Under the pieces are notes generated by a model that had not been told where the DNA came from, ran no database searches, and worked only from the letters and a program-made list of their open reading frames with translations. The position numbers and the translations under genes are program-made. From Chara braunii (Eukaryota; Streptophyta; Charophyceae; Charales; Characeae), in the NCBI GenBank assembly GCA_003427395.1, contig BFEA01000640.1:770198-801923 (forward strand): a stretch of DNA of 31,726 nucleotides, in the 5' to 3' direction. Shown here piece after piece: positions 8,700-18,377 of this stretch; position 1 is the stretch's first letter; the number at the start of each line of letters is the position of its first letter.

Positions 8700-9668
8700 T
8701 CAAGGTTTCGGGCGAAATTTCGCAAGGTGACCTGGCTGATTGCAGTCATAACAGCGTAGGAACTGGACAGCCCCGGCCACGACCGGTCTTATCATAGGGG
8801 CCCCGTCAGCCATAGCCGCTTGTTGCCGTTGTGCGGCGGCTAGGCGTTGTCGCTGCAGGCCCTGAACAAACTTTGTCAACGGGGCCACTACCGTAACTAA
8901 TTGTGCCGCGACCTCCTTCATGGACACTTCTTCCTCACCCCGGCCTCCTTGTGCTTGGCTAGGGCGACGGGAGGCCGAAGCAGAGGAAAAAGCTTTCCGA
9001 TCCACGCCCTTTTTTGTCGGACCCAACCCGAAGCGATCTTCGAACATTTGTGTCGTAGCGGAGTAGCTATTGTGTCGAACACCCGAAGGGTCATCTTCGT
9101 CGGATTCTGAGTCCAGGCCCACATCGTAATTTTCTTTCTCGTACTTAATTGCGTACTGAATTAGCTCCGTCAGGGTATGTTCTATAGGGTTGCATTTCTT
9201 GCAGATCTTTTTCTGCAGACGAGAATCTGACAGTCCTCTGACGAAATCGGTCCGTACCATTTTCTCATCCACCCCGGAGCGTTCGGCTAAGTACGTAAAA
9301 CGTTCAGCATATCTGGCCAAGGTCTCCCGAGGCTGCTGCGTGTATTCCTTTATTAAACGGAGGCATTGACCCGGTGCGATGTGATCAAATCTATCAAGAA
9401 ATTTCCTCTGGAAGGCTGCCCAATTAGTGAAGGGGTTATGTCCATACCACTCAAAAGCGGTTCCGGCTAACCTTCCGGGTATTCGTTCTCGGAGCAACTG
9501 ATCCGACCAGCCCTGGGCTTTCAAGGCCGCTAGCCAGGTACGAGGGTCGGTGTCATGTTCGGAGAAAATGGGAACTTTGGAAGGAGGAGGTACAAAGTAC
9601 AGGGGATGATTGGCCATCCCCGCGTGGTTGTCACCGTCGTTTTCACCCCCAATTCCGGGTTCCACCAT
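8700..9668 (-). CDS. Gag of E1 (capsid region and damaged zinc knuckle)
   Basis: The frame is open from 9755 but has no ATG until 9666-9668. That ATG, in AMVEP, is also present in E2 and is the best start. The central part matches the Ty3 Gag capsid family (retrotransposon gag): WLAALKAQGW, FEWY, FQRKFLDRF, ETLARYAERF and FVRGL follow in the usual order. The C-terminal CCHC zinc knuckle reads CYDCNQPGHLAKFR, so the last Cys is replaced by Arg, and a TGA follows four codons later. E2 has TGT (Cys) and CGG at the corresponding sites. The basic stretch RLAPRRRR upstream of the ATG is also shared with E2, so a non-ATG start cannot be excluded. Confidence 0.85.
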   Translation of the reverse strand: MVEPGIGGENDGDNHAGMANHPLYFVPPPSKVPIFSEHDTDPRTWLAALKAQGWSDQLLRERIPGRLAGTAFEWYGHNPFTNWAAFQRKFLDRFDHIAPGQCLRLIKEYTQQPRETLARYAERFTYLAERSGVDEKMVRTDFVRGLSDSRLQKKICKKCNPIEHTLTELIQYAIKYEKENYDVGLDSESDEDDPSGVRHNSYSATTQMFEDRFGLGPTKKGVDRKAFSSASASRRPSQAQGGRGEEEVSMKEVAAQLVTVVAPLTKFVQGLQRQRLAAAQRQQAAMADGAPMIRPVVAGAVQFLRCYDCNQPGHLAKFRPKP

Positions 9669-9849
9669 CGCGGGAGGCGGGTTTTGAGCCCTGCCTCTCG
9701 CTCGGTTCTGATTGCTATTCGCGGGCCTCCTTCGACGGGGAGCCAGCCTACTCAAAAATGCGAAAAATCTAATAAAAGGATCAAAAGGAAAAGAAGAACT
9801 TTAAAACAGGGTAATCGTCCTAGGAAAACCTCGGAGCCGAAACGAATCA

Positions 9850-9861
9850 GCTCTGATACCA
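9850..9861 (-). other. Primer binding site of E1 (initiator tRNA-Met)
   Basis: On the minus strand this reads TGGTATCAGAGC, the well-known complement to the 3' end of plant initiator tRNA-Met. It directly abuts the 5' LTR and fixes both element orientation and LTR boundary. E2 has the identical site at 22506-22517. Confidence 0.95.
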
Positions 9862-10959
9862 ACCTCACGCCCCCTCGCGGTGTCCCGTACGGGGTCACCG
9901 ATCAGAGTTCTAGGAGGGGCGTGGCCGAGGATTTTTTGCCATAAGGGTTGAGTCTCCCGGACAGAACGGGAGGCCCTCGTTTCGTGCCAGATGTTTTCCC
10001 CTGGGTCGAACTGTCGCCGCGAAGTCCCGTGGGGGTCGGATCACTCCGAGACAATAAAATCAAAAAGGTTTCCGCAAAAATGAACTGTCGTCGTGCATTT
10101 GGACGGGAAAAGGCATAAGAGGGGGGGGGGGCATGGTGGTGGAAGACAAAACCTCGGCCGTCAGGGGTTTGGGGGATAGGNGGNGGGTTCGAAGCCTTCA
10201 GGCCTCATCCTCGGTTCTCACGAAGTGGCCGAACCCTCGGGTCTTTGCTGTAGAGGTGGTTGGTTCGAGGCCGTCAAGCTCGGCGTCGGACTCACAGAGT
10301 CCGCGCGAAAGTTTCCGGGAGGGTAACGCGGCGGGAGGACTCGTCGGCATCCGAATTCGAAATTGCGCAGGCAGCGTCCCCGCACTACGGGAAAGCTCGG
10401 GGAAACGTGTCGCTCCCTCGTAACCCAGGACCAGCCATCGCCAAGAACACGAGTCCCCCTGGCGACACCAGCGACAATCAAACTGCGGCCGCCACGCGGC
10501 GTGAGCGGCCGACCAGGGCAACACCATTAAGCCCGTGTAAGGCAATATTAGAGTCGGGGAATCAAAACGATCGATCAGGACAAACCCGTTCCCCCTTATA
10601 TCACACGCCCGAGGCGGGTCCTGCCAACACACTTGCTCCGTCCGCCTCAGCGAGTGCCGTACGTCCGCATCGCAGTAGACGTTGTCGTCATCTGTCATGG
10701 GGAAGGTCGGTAGCGAGATGAGACGGTCGGAGGTACGCGATGAACACGGGCAAGATCCCACGTTCCCGGTCATCCGAACCAACACCGAATCCATACAACA
10801 ATCGACGCAATTCTTCTCTCTTAAAAGTGGGTGAGTCGAGGGAAGATGATGAACTTTAAGCTTTCTCCCTTTGCGGGGGCGTCGACCGTCCGCGTGGACG
10901 CAGGCGGTTGACGTCACCGGTACGGTCCAAGAGCGATGACTATCAGTTCAAAAAGGAAG

Positions 10960-10961
<2 letters not shown>

Positions 10962-11018
<57 letters not shown>
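10962..11018. repeat. (GA)n microsatellite in E1 5' LTR
   Basis: About 57 bp of GA dinucleotides, the partner of the tract at 266-322. It reads as CT-rich in the element's sense strand, downstream of the putative TATA box. Confidence 0.97.
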
Positions 11019-11021
<3 letters not shown>

Positions 11022-11598
11022 GTTACGCCGAAACCGCGAGCGAGCGCAGAAAAGACCACTGAGGGGAGGGGAACAACCGGATCAACACACTCGTACTCCT
11101 AAGCAGACGGTCCCCCAGTTCAGTTTCCCCATCCCCGCCCGAACGAATACATACACACATACATGCATGCAATCAACAAATTGTGACAGGACATCTAATC
11201 ATCCATGGACCTTCGACATCACTCGTGCGCACCACCAGCTCCCATCACTCGGGGCTTCACACACACGACATGCATAGACAAAGCAGCAATGGAGATAAAA
11301 GCGAGTCCTTCTTGTACACAAAAAATTCAATTAANTGCCGCCCCNANGCGCAGCCTTCAAAACTCCCNAAGACCACCGACCACCATAGCCACAANGCCCT
11401 GCCGCGGCCGGCGTCCAATCCCCACCACTGCTCCGTCCCTCNGACTGCTTCGCCCNGANACTACCGCGGGTCCACCCCACGTCNTCACTCCGCCCGTCCT
11501 TGGGCTCGTNGAGCCTGTTCGGCGCCGCGGACTCTCNCGCATAGCTCGCNCAGCATTGCAGCCGAGATNAAAGAGAGAGNGAGGAGAGGGTTGCNCNA

Positions 11599-11605
11599 AT
11601 TTATA
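11599..11605 (-). promoter_or_regulatory. Putative TATA box of E1 5' LTR
   Basis: Minus strand TATAAAT, 579 bp inside the LTR's upstream end. The same motif stands at 903-909 in the 3' LTR and 13935-13941 in E2's 3' LTR. Transcription would start about 30 bp downstream, giving a leader of roughly 1.7 kb before the PBS. Conservation across copies supports it; the start site itself is inferred. Confidence 0.55.
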
Positions 11606-12183
11606 GCGCGGGAGGCGGCNGGTTGTCAGCGCGAGGTGCGGGCANCGCAGGTTGTAGATGAGCAGGACAGGAGGAAGGTGGGGAGTTAGAGGGTTCGACC
11701 CGCGGGATGGCATTGTCCTACGTGATTGGGGTGTCCGTTCAAGTGGCTCGCGGTTTCCCTCTCTCCACATTGATCCGAGCATCCCAACTACGCAGCCAAT
11801 CACTTCGCGGGATAAGGATCGAGTTGGGCGGGGGGGAAGACGAAGAGTCCGTCATGGGGAAAATGCATGCAGCAAGAAGGGAAGACGGCGCGAGGAGGCA
11901 AAGCAAGAAACGGGGATGCGAGACGCGCGAAGAAATCGGAGCTTGGGCACGCGCGCAAAAATTCAAAAAGTCCCAACCGTACCCGTTTCTTGGTTTTCAT
12001 ACCGCGGCCGCTACTCGCCCGCGGAACTTATTAACCAAACAAAATGAAAAAGCCGTTTCAAAAAGAAAACAAAAGCAAAAAGAAAGAAAACCCCTTTCTA
12101 TCCGCTTCCGTACGTCGGGGCTTCCGCGGGATTTTTCCTCAGGGATACGGCAAGCTGCGCGGTACGGATCTGAGCTTATCACA

Positions 12184-12202
12184 GGGTAGCGTGTGATGCG
12201 CA
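12184..12202. other. 19-bp spacer between E1 5' LTR and E2 3' LTR
   Basis: The only sequence separating the two elements. It begins GGGTA, which would be E1's 5-bp target duplication if the left flank matched; that flank is outside the window. Confidence 0.7.
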
Positions 12203-14571
12203 ACCTCACACCCCGCTCGCCGTTCCGTACCTGTGAACACCGATCAGAGTAATTGGGGGTGTGGCCGAGGATTTTTGGCCAGGAGGGTTGAATCGCCCGG
12301 GCGGAATGGGGAATTTTTGTTTTGTACCGAGGTGCTTTCCTCTTGGGTTCGAACCGTCGTCGAGTCCAAAGGAGAGATACAAGGGACGGAGGGAAAGATA
12401 TTCCGAATCGACCAGCTCCGTCCTCTTTTTCAAGAATTTACGGATGGCGATGAGCTACCCCGGCTACCATTGACAAAACCCAAAAGAGAGACAAAAAGGG
12501 GAAAAAAAAAGACAAGGACGCGGAATTTTACCGCTCCCTTTTGCGCCAGGTTTGCATAAACGTTGTGGCGGTCACGCAGGAATATGGGATTTTCAGGCCT
12601 CGGTGTCTGATTCGTGGAGCCCGTGCGGGCGTCCTAGCGCGGGGTCGCCGAATGTCGGGTAAAGCGAGGGAACCCAGGTTCGAAAGTTAGCCGGAAGCGC
12701 ACCCGCATTGCGGGAGAGTTCTGGGAACCGAGTCGCACCTTCGTATCCCAGGACTAGTTTTCGCCAGGAGCATGAATCCCCCTGTTGACACCAGCGGCTG
12801 TTAAACTGAGGCCGCCACATGGCATGGGCCGCGGGCCAGGGCAACACAGTCAGATCGGTGTAGGGCAACACAGTCAGATCGATGTAGGGCAGTATTAGGG
12901 GAGGGGAAGAGAACCAATCAATCAACACAAACCCACTCCCTCCTATGTGGAAGAGCCTAGCTAGGTTGTGCAGATGAATCTGCTCGGTTTGTCGCAGAGT
13001 GCTCCGCACGTCCGCGTCATAGTACACGCTATCGTCGTCTGCGATTGGGAAGGACGGTAGCGCGTTGTGATGGGCCGATACAAGGGTTGAGCATGGGCAA
13101 GGGCCCGCGATCACGTCTGTTGAGACGAGCGCTTGCTCCATCCAAAGATTAATAGAACCCACCTTACTCTCTCTCCCTCTCTTCGTGTCAACCTGAATGC
13201 TAGTTCAGGGGTTTAAGGTCGTGATCGTTGTGTGGTTAATAGGACGAAGGTGACCTCGGTCGAGTCGCAGAAATATCAGCCGCGTCAAGGAGACGAGGGC
13301 GACTAAGCTCTCCGGTTATCGAGTACAAATCGGGGAGGGTGGGGGAAGGGAAACGTTTAGCACCGATCCCCCGCATACACACGGCGTTGGGATCGGACAG
13401 GGGGTCGAGGAAGGGAGGGAGATCCAACACACTCATGCATCCATGCAAACGGTCAACACCCCACATTCCCCTGAAGTGCTCCTGTAAGCGCCCACACATC
13501 TACTCATCCAGCTTTCTTGGACAGTGAGACATTTAACATCCATAGACTCTCATACCACAGCCTGCATACAACGGGATGCCCATACTTCGGGACCTTGCAC
13601 ATAACACACTTGGATAAAGCAGCAATGGAGATAAAAGCGAGTCCCTCACTATTCAAAATTTCACATTCGACTGGCCTCCTTCAGGCACAACCCCCAATCA
13701 ATCCGAACTTCCAACAACAATAGCCACAAGGCCCTGCCGCTGGCAACATTCCATCTCCACCACCGCTCCGTCACTCTGATTGTCTTACCCCAAGTCCACC
13801 GCTAGGCCCGCCCCACGTCGTCACTCCGCCCGTCCTTGGGCATGTCAAGCCTGTTCGACGTCGCAGACCTCACACATAGCTCGTGCAGCATTGCAACTGA
13901 GATCAAAAGAGAGCAAGAGGAAGGGACTGCGAGAATTTATAGTCTGGAAGGCGGCGGGGTGCCAGCGTGAGGTGCGGGTAGCACGGGGTGTAGATGAGCA
14001 GGACAGAAGAAGGGCCAAGGTTCCAAAAAGATCGAAGGAAGCAAGTCGAACGTTCTGTGTGATTGGAGTGGTCGTTCAAGTGGTGTGCGCTTCCCACTTT
14101 CACCACATTGATCCGACCATCCCAATTACACAGCCAATCGCTCACGATGATGGGTAATGAAAGGATCGGACTTCACTCAAGGGAAGACGAAGAGGCATGC
14201 AAGAAGAGAGCGTGCAGCAGGAAGGAAAGATGGCACGGGGATGTAAATTGGGGGAACGGGTTTACGCAACGTGCAAAAATTTGAAAAAAACAGCCGCGGG
14301 TGCAAGAAAACAAAATTTCCACCCACGCTAATTCCTAACCGTTTGTTGGATTACTCGGCGCGGCTGCTAACCGACCGCGTCAGGGGCAGCTCTAAAAAAA
14401 ATCAGTTTTTGTTCCGTCCCCCTTCGCTTTTCAAGAAAAAGGGAAAAAGAAAAAGAGAAGAAAAATAGACCCCGCTCATCCCGATCGCCTAGAAACCGTA
14501 CTTCGAGGCTTACGTGGGATTTTCCCTTAACGGTACGGGAAGCCGCTGAATACGGATCCTGGCTTATCACA
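12203..14571 (-). repeat. E2 3' LTR (complete, 2369 bp)
   Basis: Starts ACCTCAC like the E1 and E2 5' LTRs and ends TTATCACA. Its first 1.4 kb is homologous to 22518-23935 and its ends to the E1 LTRs. A TATAAAT motif lies at 13935-13941 on the minus strand. It contains a 24-bp tandem duplication at 12841-12888 absent from the other E2 LTR. No gene is supported in it. Confidence 0.9.
12841..12888. repeat. 24-bp tandem duplication in E2 3' LTR
   Basis: Two copies of a 24-bp unit starting GCAACACAGTCAGATCG, differing at one base. E2's 5' LTR has only one copy (about 23152-23178), so the duplication arose after insertion or in only one LTR. Confidence 0.9.
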
Positions 14572-14643
14572 TCTGTTTTGATGCGCAGGGGGTTCCGAAA
14601 AATAATCAGTCTCCTGATTGTTGTGTAGGTGTCCTAATTCTTC

Positions 14644-14782
14644 CGAGGATCCGGGCGGCCACTTCATCATCAGCTGGTCCGGATCATCCACTAATTTATT
14701 CTTGACTCCCCATCGTCGATTTTTCCTTGTATTATACATCTGATTGAAATGGGCCACTTCATTGTCAGCTGGCCTGATCGGT
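14644..14782. repeat. Degenerate hairpin pair of E2, counterpart of 1552-1690
   Basis: Two repeats sharing the core CAGCTGG with flanking partial inverted arms (about 14644-14690 and 14738-14782), at the same distance from the 3' LTR as in E1. The arms are less perfect than in E1. Confidence 0.65.
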
Positions 14783-14860
14783 AATCAACTGAACTCTATT
14801 TTTTATTATTATTATTATTTTGACATGCATACAGCGCGTGTTGACGCGCGACCTTTTTTA

Positions 14861-15510
14861 TCAGGAAGACGAAGAATAGAAATGAAGGAGGAAGTGGTCG
14901 ATGTCAGGGTTGAGAGGGGGAGGAAGAGGAGGAAGGAAGGCTGTCAGCGCAGCCGGGGTCGTTGGTGCCTCCACTTCGTTGAAGTGATATTGGATGAAAG
15001 AGTGGTAAAGAAAGCCCCCCAGTACATGTGACAGGACACGTGGCATCAGATCAGCAATGACCCGAACGATTCATCGTCGCACTATGCAATTCCCGGGGCC
15101 CGACATCACCAGATGGGTCTCCGTATACGATCGTCGCTCCTTTCTGAGCACCGCAAGGATGAGGAAGTGATACATGACGTTCGGTCTCCGACCGGCCTCA
15201 TAAATAACCGTCCCCGCCATTCTGGCCACCACACATCCTTCAAATGGCGGCTATAGAAACGACACTCATGTGGGATCAGGATGAGGGGCCCCGCGATCGC
15301 CTCGAGCCTGATCGTTGCATGCTCCACCATGAAGTCGATGTCAATCAGGTGAACGCTCCGGTTTGGAGGAACTACTAAGGTCAATGACCGTGGAACCCCG
15401 GAGTGGCTGGTGAAAGCAGAACGGTTCTGCGAGGATGGGGGTTCTGGATGCAGGATATGGTACTCCCCCCATTCCTCCTCCTGCTGCTGGTGCTGACAGG
15501 CCGGCTCCAT
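14861..15510 (-). pseudogene. ORF Z remnant of E2
   Basis: Homolog of 1833-2465. It begins at the conserved ATG (15508-15510), follows the E1 protein for about 60 residues, then shifts frame near 15290. The original frame resumes with stops and reaches the shared Pro-rich ending (PPPLNPDIDHFL), here extended because the E1 stop is absent. The function is unknown. Confidence 0.6.
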
Positions 15511-16306
15511 CAAGATTGAGGTCGGGAAGGAGTGGGGGTGGTGGTGTCTGCTCCTCGTGACCCCAACGTGTCCTAAATCCATTGGCCCCGACTCCTTCCC
15601 CAGGTGGGGGTCCGACAATCAGCGTGGCCCGACTCTCCGGCGTGGGATCTGGCTTCCTCGCAGGCACTGGTTGGACTACTTCTTCCCCTAGTCCCACCCG
15701 ACTTCCTTGCGCTTCCAGCGATGGCTATTGACGCCTCTTCTTGATGGCCTTCCTCAGAGTCTTCGAGGGCGTCGGTCTTGGATAGGACGAGGGGGGTTGC
15801 AACTGCTTCTCGTAGTTGAGATCTATCACTTTTTCTCTCGTCCGCGAGTTGTAATACAGTATAACCACCGCATGGTACATTCTCGTTGGAGCCGACACCG
15901 TTTACAACCGGAGTTGGAGGTCGCCTTCTTCAATGGCGATCACATGCGCAATGGACAATAGCTCAATATGGATGAGCTCCAACAGTCCCGGCTTGTCCAT
16001 CCCGACCTGCCCGAACGGGTATAACGCCATCGTCCCCTGCTTCTGCTCCGGCTTGGGCTTCAAAATCATGTAATACACCAGCAAGTGTTCGTCGACGTTG
16101 TGCTCCTCATGGTCGACGTAAAATCGGAACATGCCCACCACTACGGATTGGTACAGTGCGCGATGCAACTCCCATGCGTCTTCGTCCGCGAACGGTAACG
16201 GTTCCACGTTGGCCAACCCCATCAGGTACTCCGAGAAGTTACGCATAGGGTAGGGATTCTCCGTTAGTTGATAGGGAAGGGCGGTGTAGGAGAAGAAGGG
16301 AGGCAT
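15341..16306 (-). pseudogene. ORF Y remnant of E2
   Basis: Starts MPPFFSYT at the same TAAATG junction as E1. The N-terminal domain is intact to a stop at 15902 (after LQLRL), and the same frame continues to 15341 with further stops. Strong amino-acid conservation with E1 supports a real protein that was once made. No family is recognised. Confidence 0.6.
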
Positions 16307-16745
16307 TTAGTATGGAGGAGGGAGAATTACTTGGATGTTTAAAGGGACATTTAGCGGGGGGGAAGAGTGCGGGTAGTTGAGGTACCAGCACCAGTTGGCC
16401 GTCTGGCGCCTGAAGCGTAGTCCCGCAAGAATTTCCTTACCGGTTCCCTTATCCATTCCTCCAAGAGCATCAAGTCGTCGATGAAGATGGCGACATTGTG
16501 AGCGAAGTTGGCAGCCACTCTAAGGGCGCGAAACTCGATGAACACCCTCGTCGTGGCCCCTCCGGGCAGATGTGTGACGTCCACGTACAACCCCGCATAT
16601 GTCACCCGCTGGCACAAGACCGAACATGCGGTGAGATCCGCAACACCTGGCCCCGGTATGCTTACTTTCTAGACATTATACCACAGCTCCTTATCATCGT
16701 TAAACTGGTGCCGCAATAGGTGTTCCGCGATAGGCGAGAAGAAGT
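16307..16745 (-). pseudogene. ORF X remnant of E2
   Basis: Homolog of 3211-3759. The segment GVADL to FIEFRALRVAANFAHNVA aligns well, a frameshift lies near its end, and the original frame ends in PPPPY then TAA at 16307-16309, adjoining ORF Y's ATG. The Ser-rich integrase tail and the ORF X start are deleted relative to E1. Confidence 0.55.
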
Positions 16746-18376
16746 AGAAGGGGATGGCGCAGCCGAGGCAAAGGTCCGCTCGTGTCCTAGCAATGGCCGA
16801 AATGGGCGGAGGGCAGCAGCGTGGCGAGTCATAGGTCTGGCCTGCATGCTGTGCCTTGGGACGAGCTTCGCGGAGTGCTGGCCTTCTGCACCAACTTCCG
16901 TCACCTCGTAAATGCCAGTGTAGCGAGGGTGGATCTTGGAGGAGTGCGCGGATTTTCGTACCTGCACCAGATCCCTGATTTTATAGCGGGGCAGTGGGCC
17001 CGTTGATGCATGTCGGTGCTCATAATCTCGGATTTATTGTTGATGTGTCAGATCCACGGCCTTTTGTCGCCTTCGGGCCAACGTGGGGTTGGTCCTAGCC
17101 ATCAAGTCCATGTAAGCCTTGTCCCTGTGTTGGGCCCTGGTCGCTCTAACTTTCGTGCCTAGTAGAGGTGATAACTGGACCCGAGGGACACTGTTGGTCC
17201 TCAACTTGAATGGGGACACCCCGGTACTACCATGGGGGGTGGCCCTATAGACGGCCAAGATGTGGTCGACTATGACGGGCCAGGTCCAAGTATCTCTCAC
17301 CGTAATGTTCCATCTAAGGGCAGTCTTAATCATTCGGTTGGCATTTTCTACCAGCCATTGGCCTGTGGCTTGTGCCCTTTGGAGTACGAAATCCTAACGT
17401 TGGCCCTTACGAGATGTCGCTCCAGTTCCTCCTGGAATTCAGACCCATTATCCATGTGTACCTCTTCTACGTCTAGGTGCATGCATAAGAAGCGGTTGAT
17501 ATACCAGGCTACTTCTAACGAGTTCCGACTATTCATGCGATAGGCCTCGATCCACTTGGAAAAATGATCGACGTCCACTAGGAGGACGTTGAGCTCGCCT
17601 TGATCAAAAGGACCCCTCGGTATGTTAATATCTGTCATGTCGATACTAACTCACTGAAAGGGGCATTCTACCCTAGTCAGTACCATTGTCCAGAGCATAT
17701 GAACCGCCGCTTTATCCACCGCGCAGGCCGGGCAATTCTGGACGATGTACCTGACATCCTCCCGAGTTCCCGACCAGTACCATCCGTTCTTCTCAATGGC
17801 CTTTGCCATGTATTTGACTGCGAAGTGGACCGCATCCTCTTCGTGTGCGGCTCGTGTCCAATCGAACCTAGCAAGAGGGTGTGGAACCGTTAGCCAACTA
17901 GACTCGCTATCGTCATTGTCTTTTCGTTTTTGCAAGGTGGATTCCGGCCAGCGATAATCATGAGCCCGCTCCGTTAGTCGTCGACGTTCTGCCTTGGTAA
18001 GCTCCGCCAACGGATACCCCTTTAATCTCCATAGCAGTAGGAGGTCTGTCCAGACTTTTGCTTTGCGGACACTTGGCCAGAATCCATCCTCCGTCCTAGC
18101 TTCTGAGTACCGTTTCTCCGTGGGGACTTGGTTCGGTGGGCAATTGGGGCAGACCCACTTCATTTCGCTCCGGTACCTAATCCAACATACATGGGACCGG
18201 ATTACGGAGCATTGGCTACACTGTATCCATGAGACGAAACTAGGCCCTCCTAGGTGTGAATCACCCCGATACAGTATCATAGGCAAGGTGCAAAAGAAGC
18301 AGGTGGGGATAGATGAGTGGGTCGAAGAATAGGGAAAAGACGAAGGAGTAGTTGCCACTTCAGGGGAGATCACCAT
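16746..18376 (-). pseudogene. ORF2 remnant of E2: PHD finger plus integrase
   Basis: Begins at an ATG (18374-18376) one base after the ORF1 stop TAG (18378-18380), in the same relative frame offset as E1. The first 241 codons from that start are uninterrupted: PHD finger (18140-18301), then the HHCC zinc domain. A TGA at 17651-17653 precedes the DDE core. Both core Asp residues are present (DHFSKW and HMDNGSEF). A 1-bp deletion near 17354 shifts the frame just before the catalytic Glu. The C-terminal GPY/F-like domain survives at about 16800-16967. The PHD sixth ligand position is Trp, with a Cys one residue earlier. Confidence 0.8.
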
Positions 18377-18377
18377 C

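Larger units (their letters stand above)
1..12183 (-). mobile_element. E1: Ty3/gypsy LTR retrotransposon, nearly complete, left end cut by window
   Basis: Seen: window bases 1-1487 reappear at 10697-12183 as a direct repeat flanking an internal region with gag, protease, RT, RNase H and integrase motifs in Ty3/gypsy order (RT before integrase). A tRNA-Met primer binding site lies beside the right repeat, so the element reads right to left. The full LTR is about 2322 bp (9862-12183) and the internal region 1488-9861. The first 835 bp or so of the left LTR, and its target-site duplication, lie outside the window. Beyond the usual genes there is a PHD finger before integrase and about 1.9 kb of extra ORFs after it. 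Several in-frame stops make it non-autonomous today. Confidence 0.93.
9862..12183 (-). repeat. E1 5' LTR (complete, 2322 bp)
   Basis: Bounded by the PBS at 9861 and by the shared LTR end TTATCACA at 12183. In element orientation it runs from TGTGATAAG to GTGAGGT, so the start is a canonical TG but the end is not CA. It holds a TATA motif (11599-11605), a (GA)n tract (10962-11018), an 11-G run (10121-10131) and isolated N bases at 10181, 10184 and 11336-11645. Bases 9862-10696 have no counterpart for E1 inside the window but resemble E2's LTRs. No gene is supported inside it. Confidence 0.93.
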
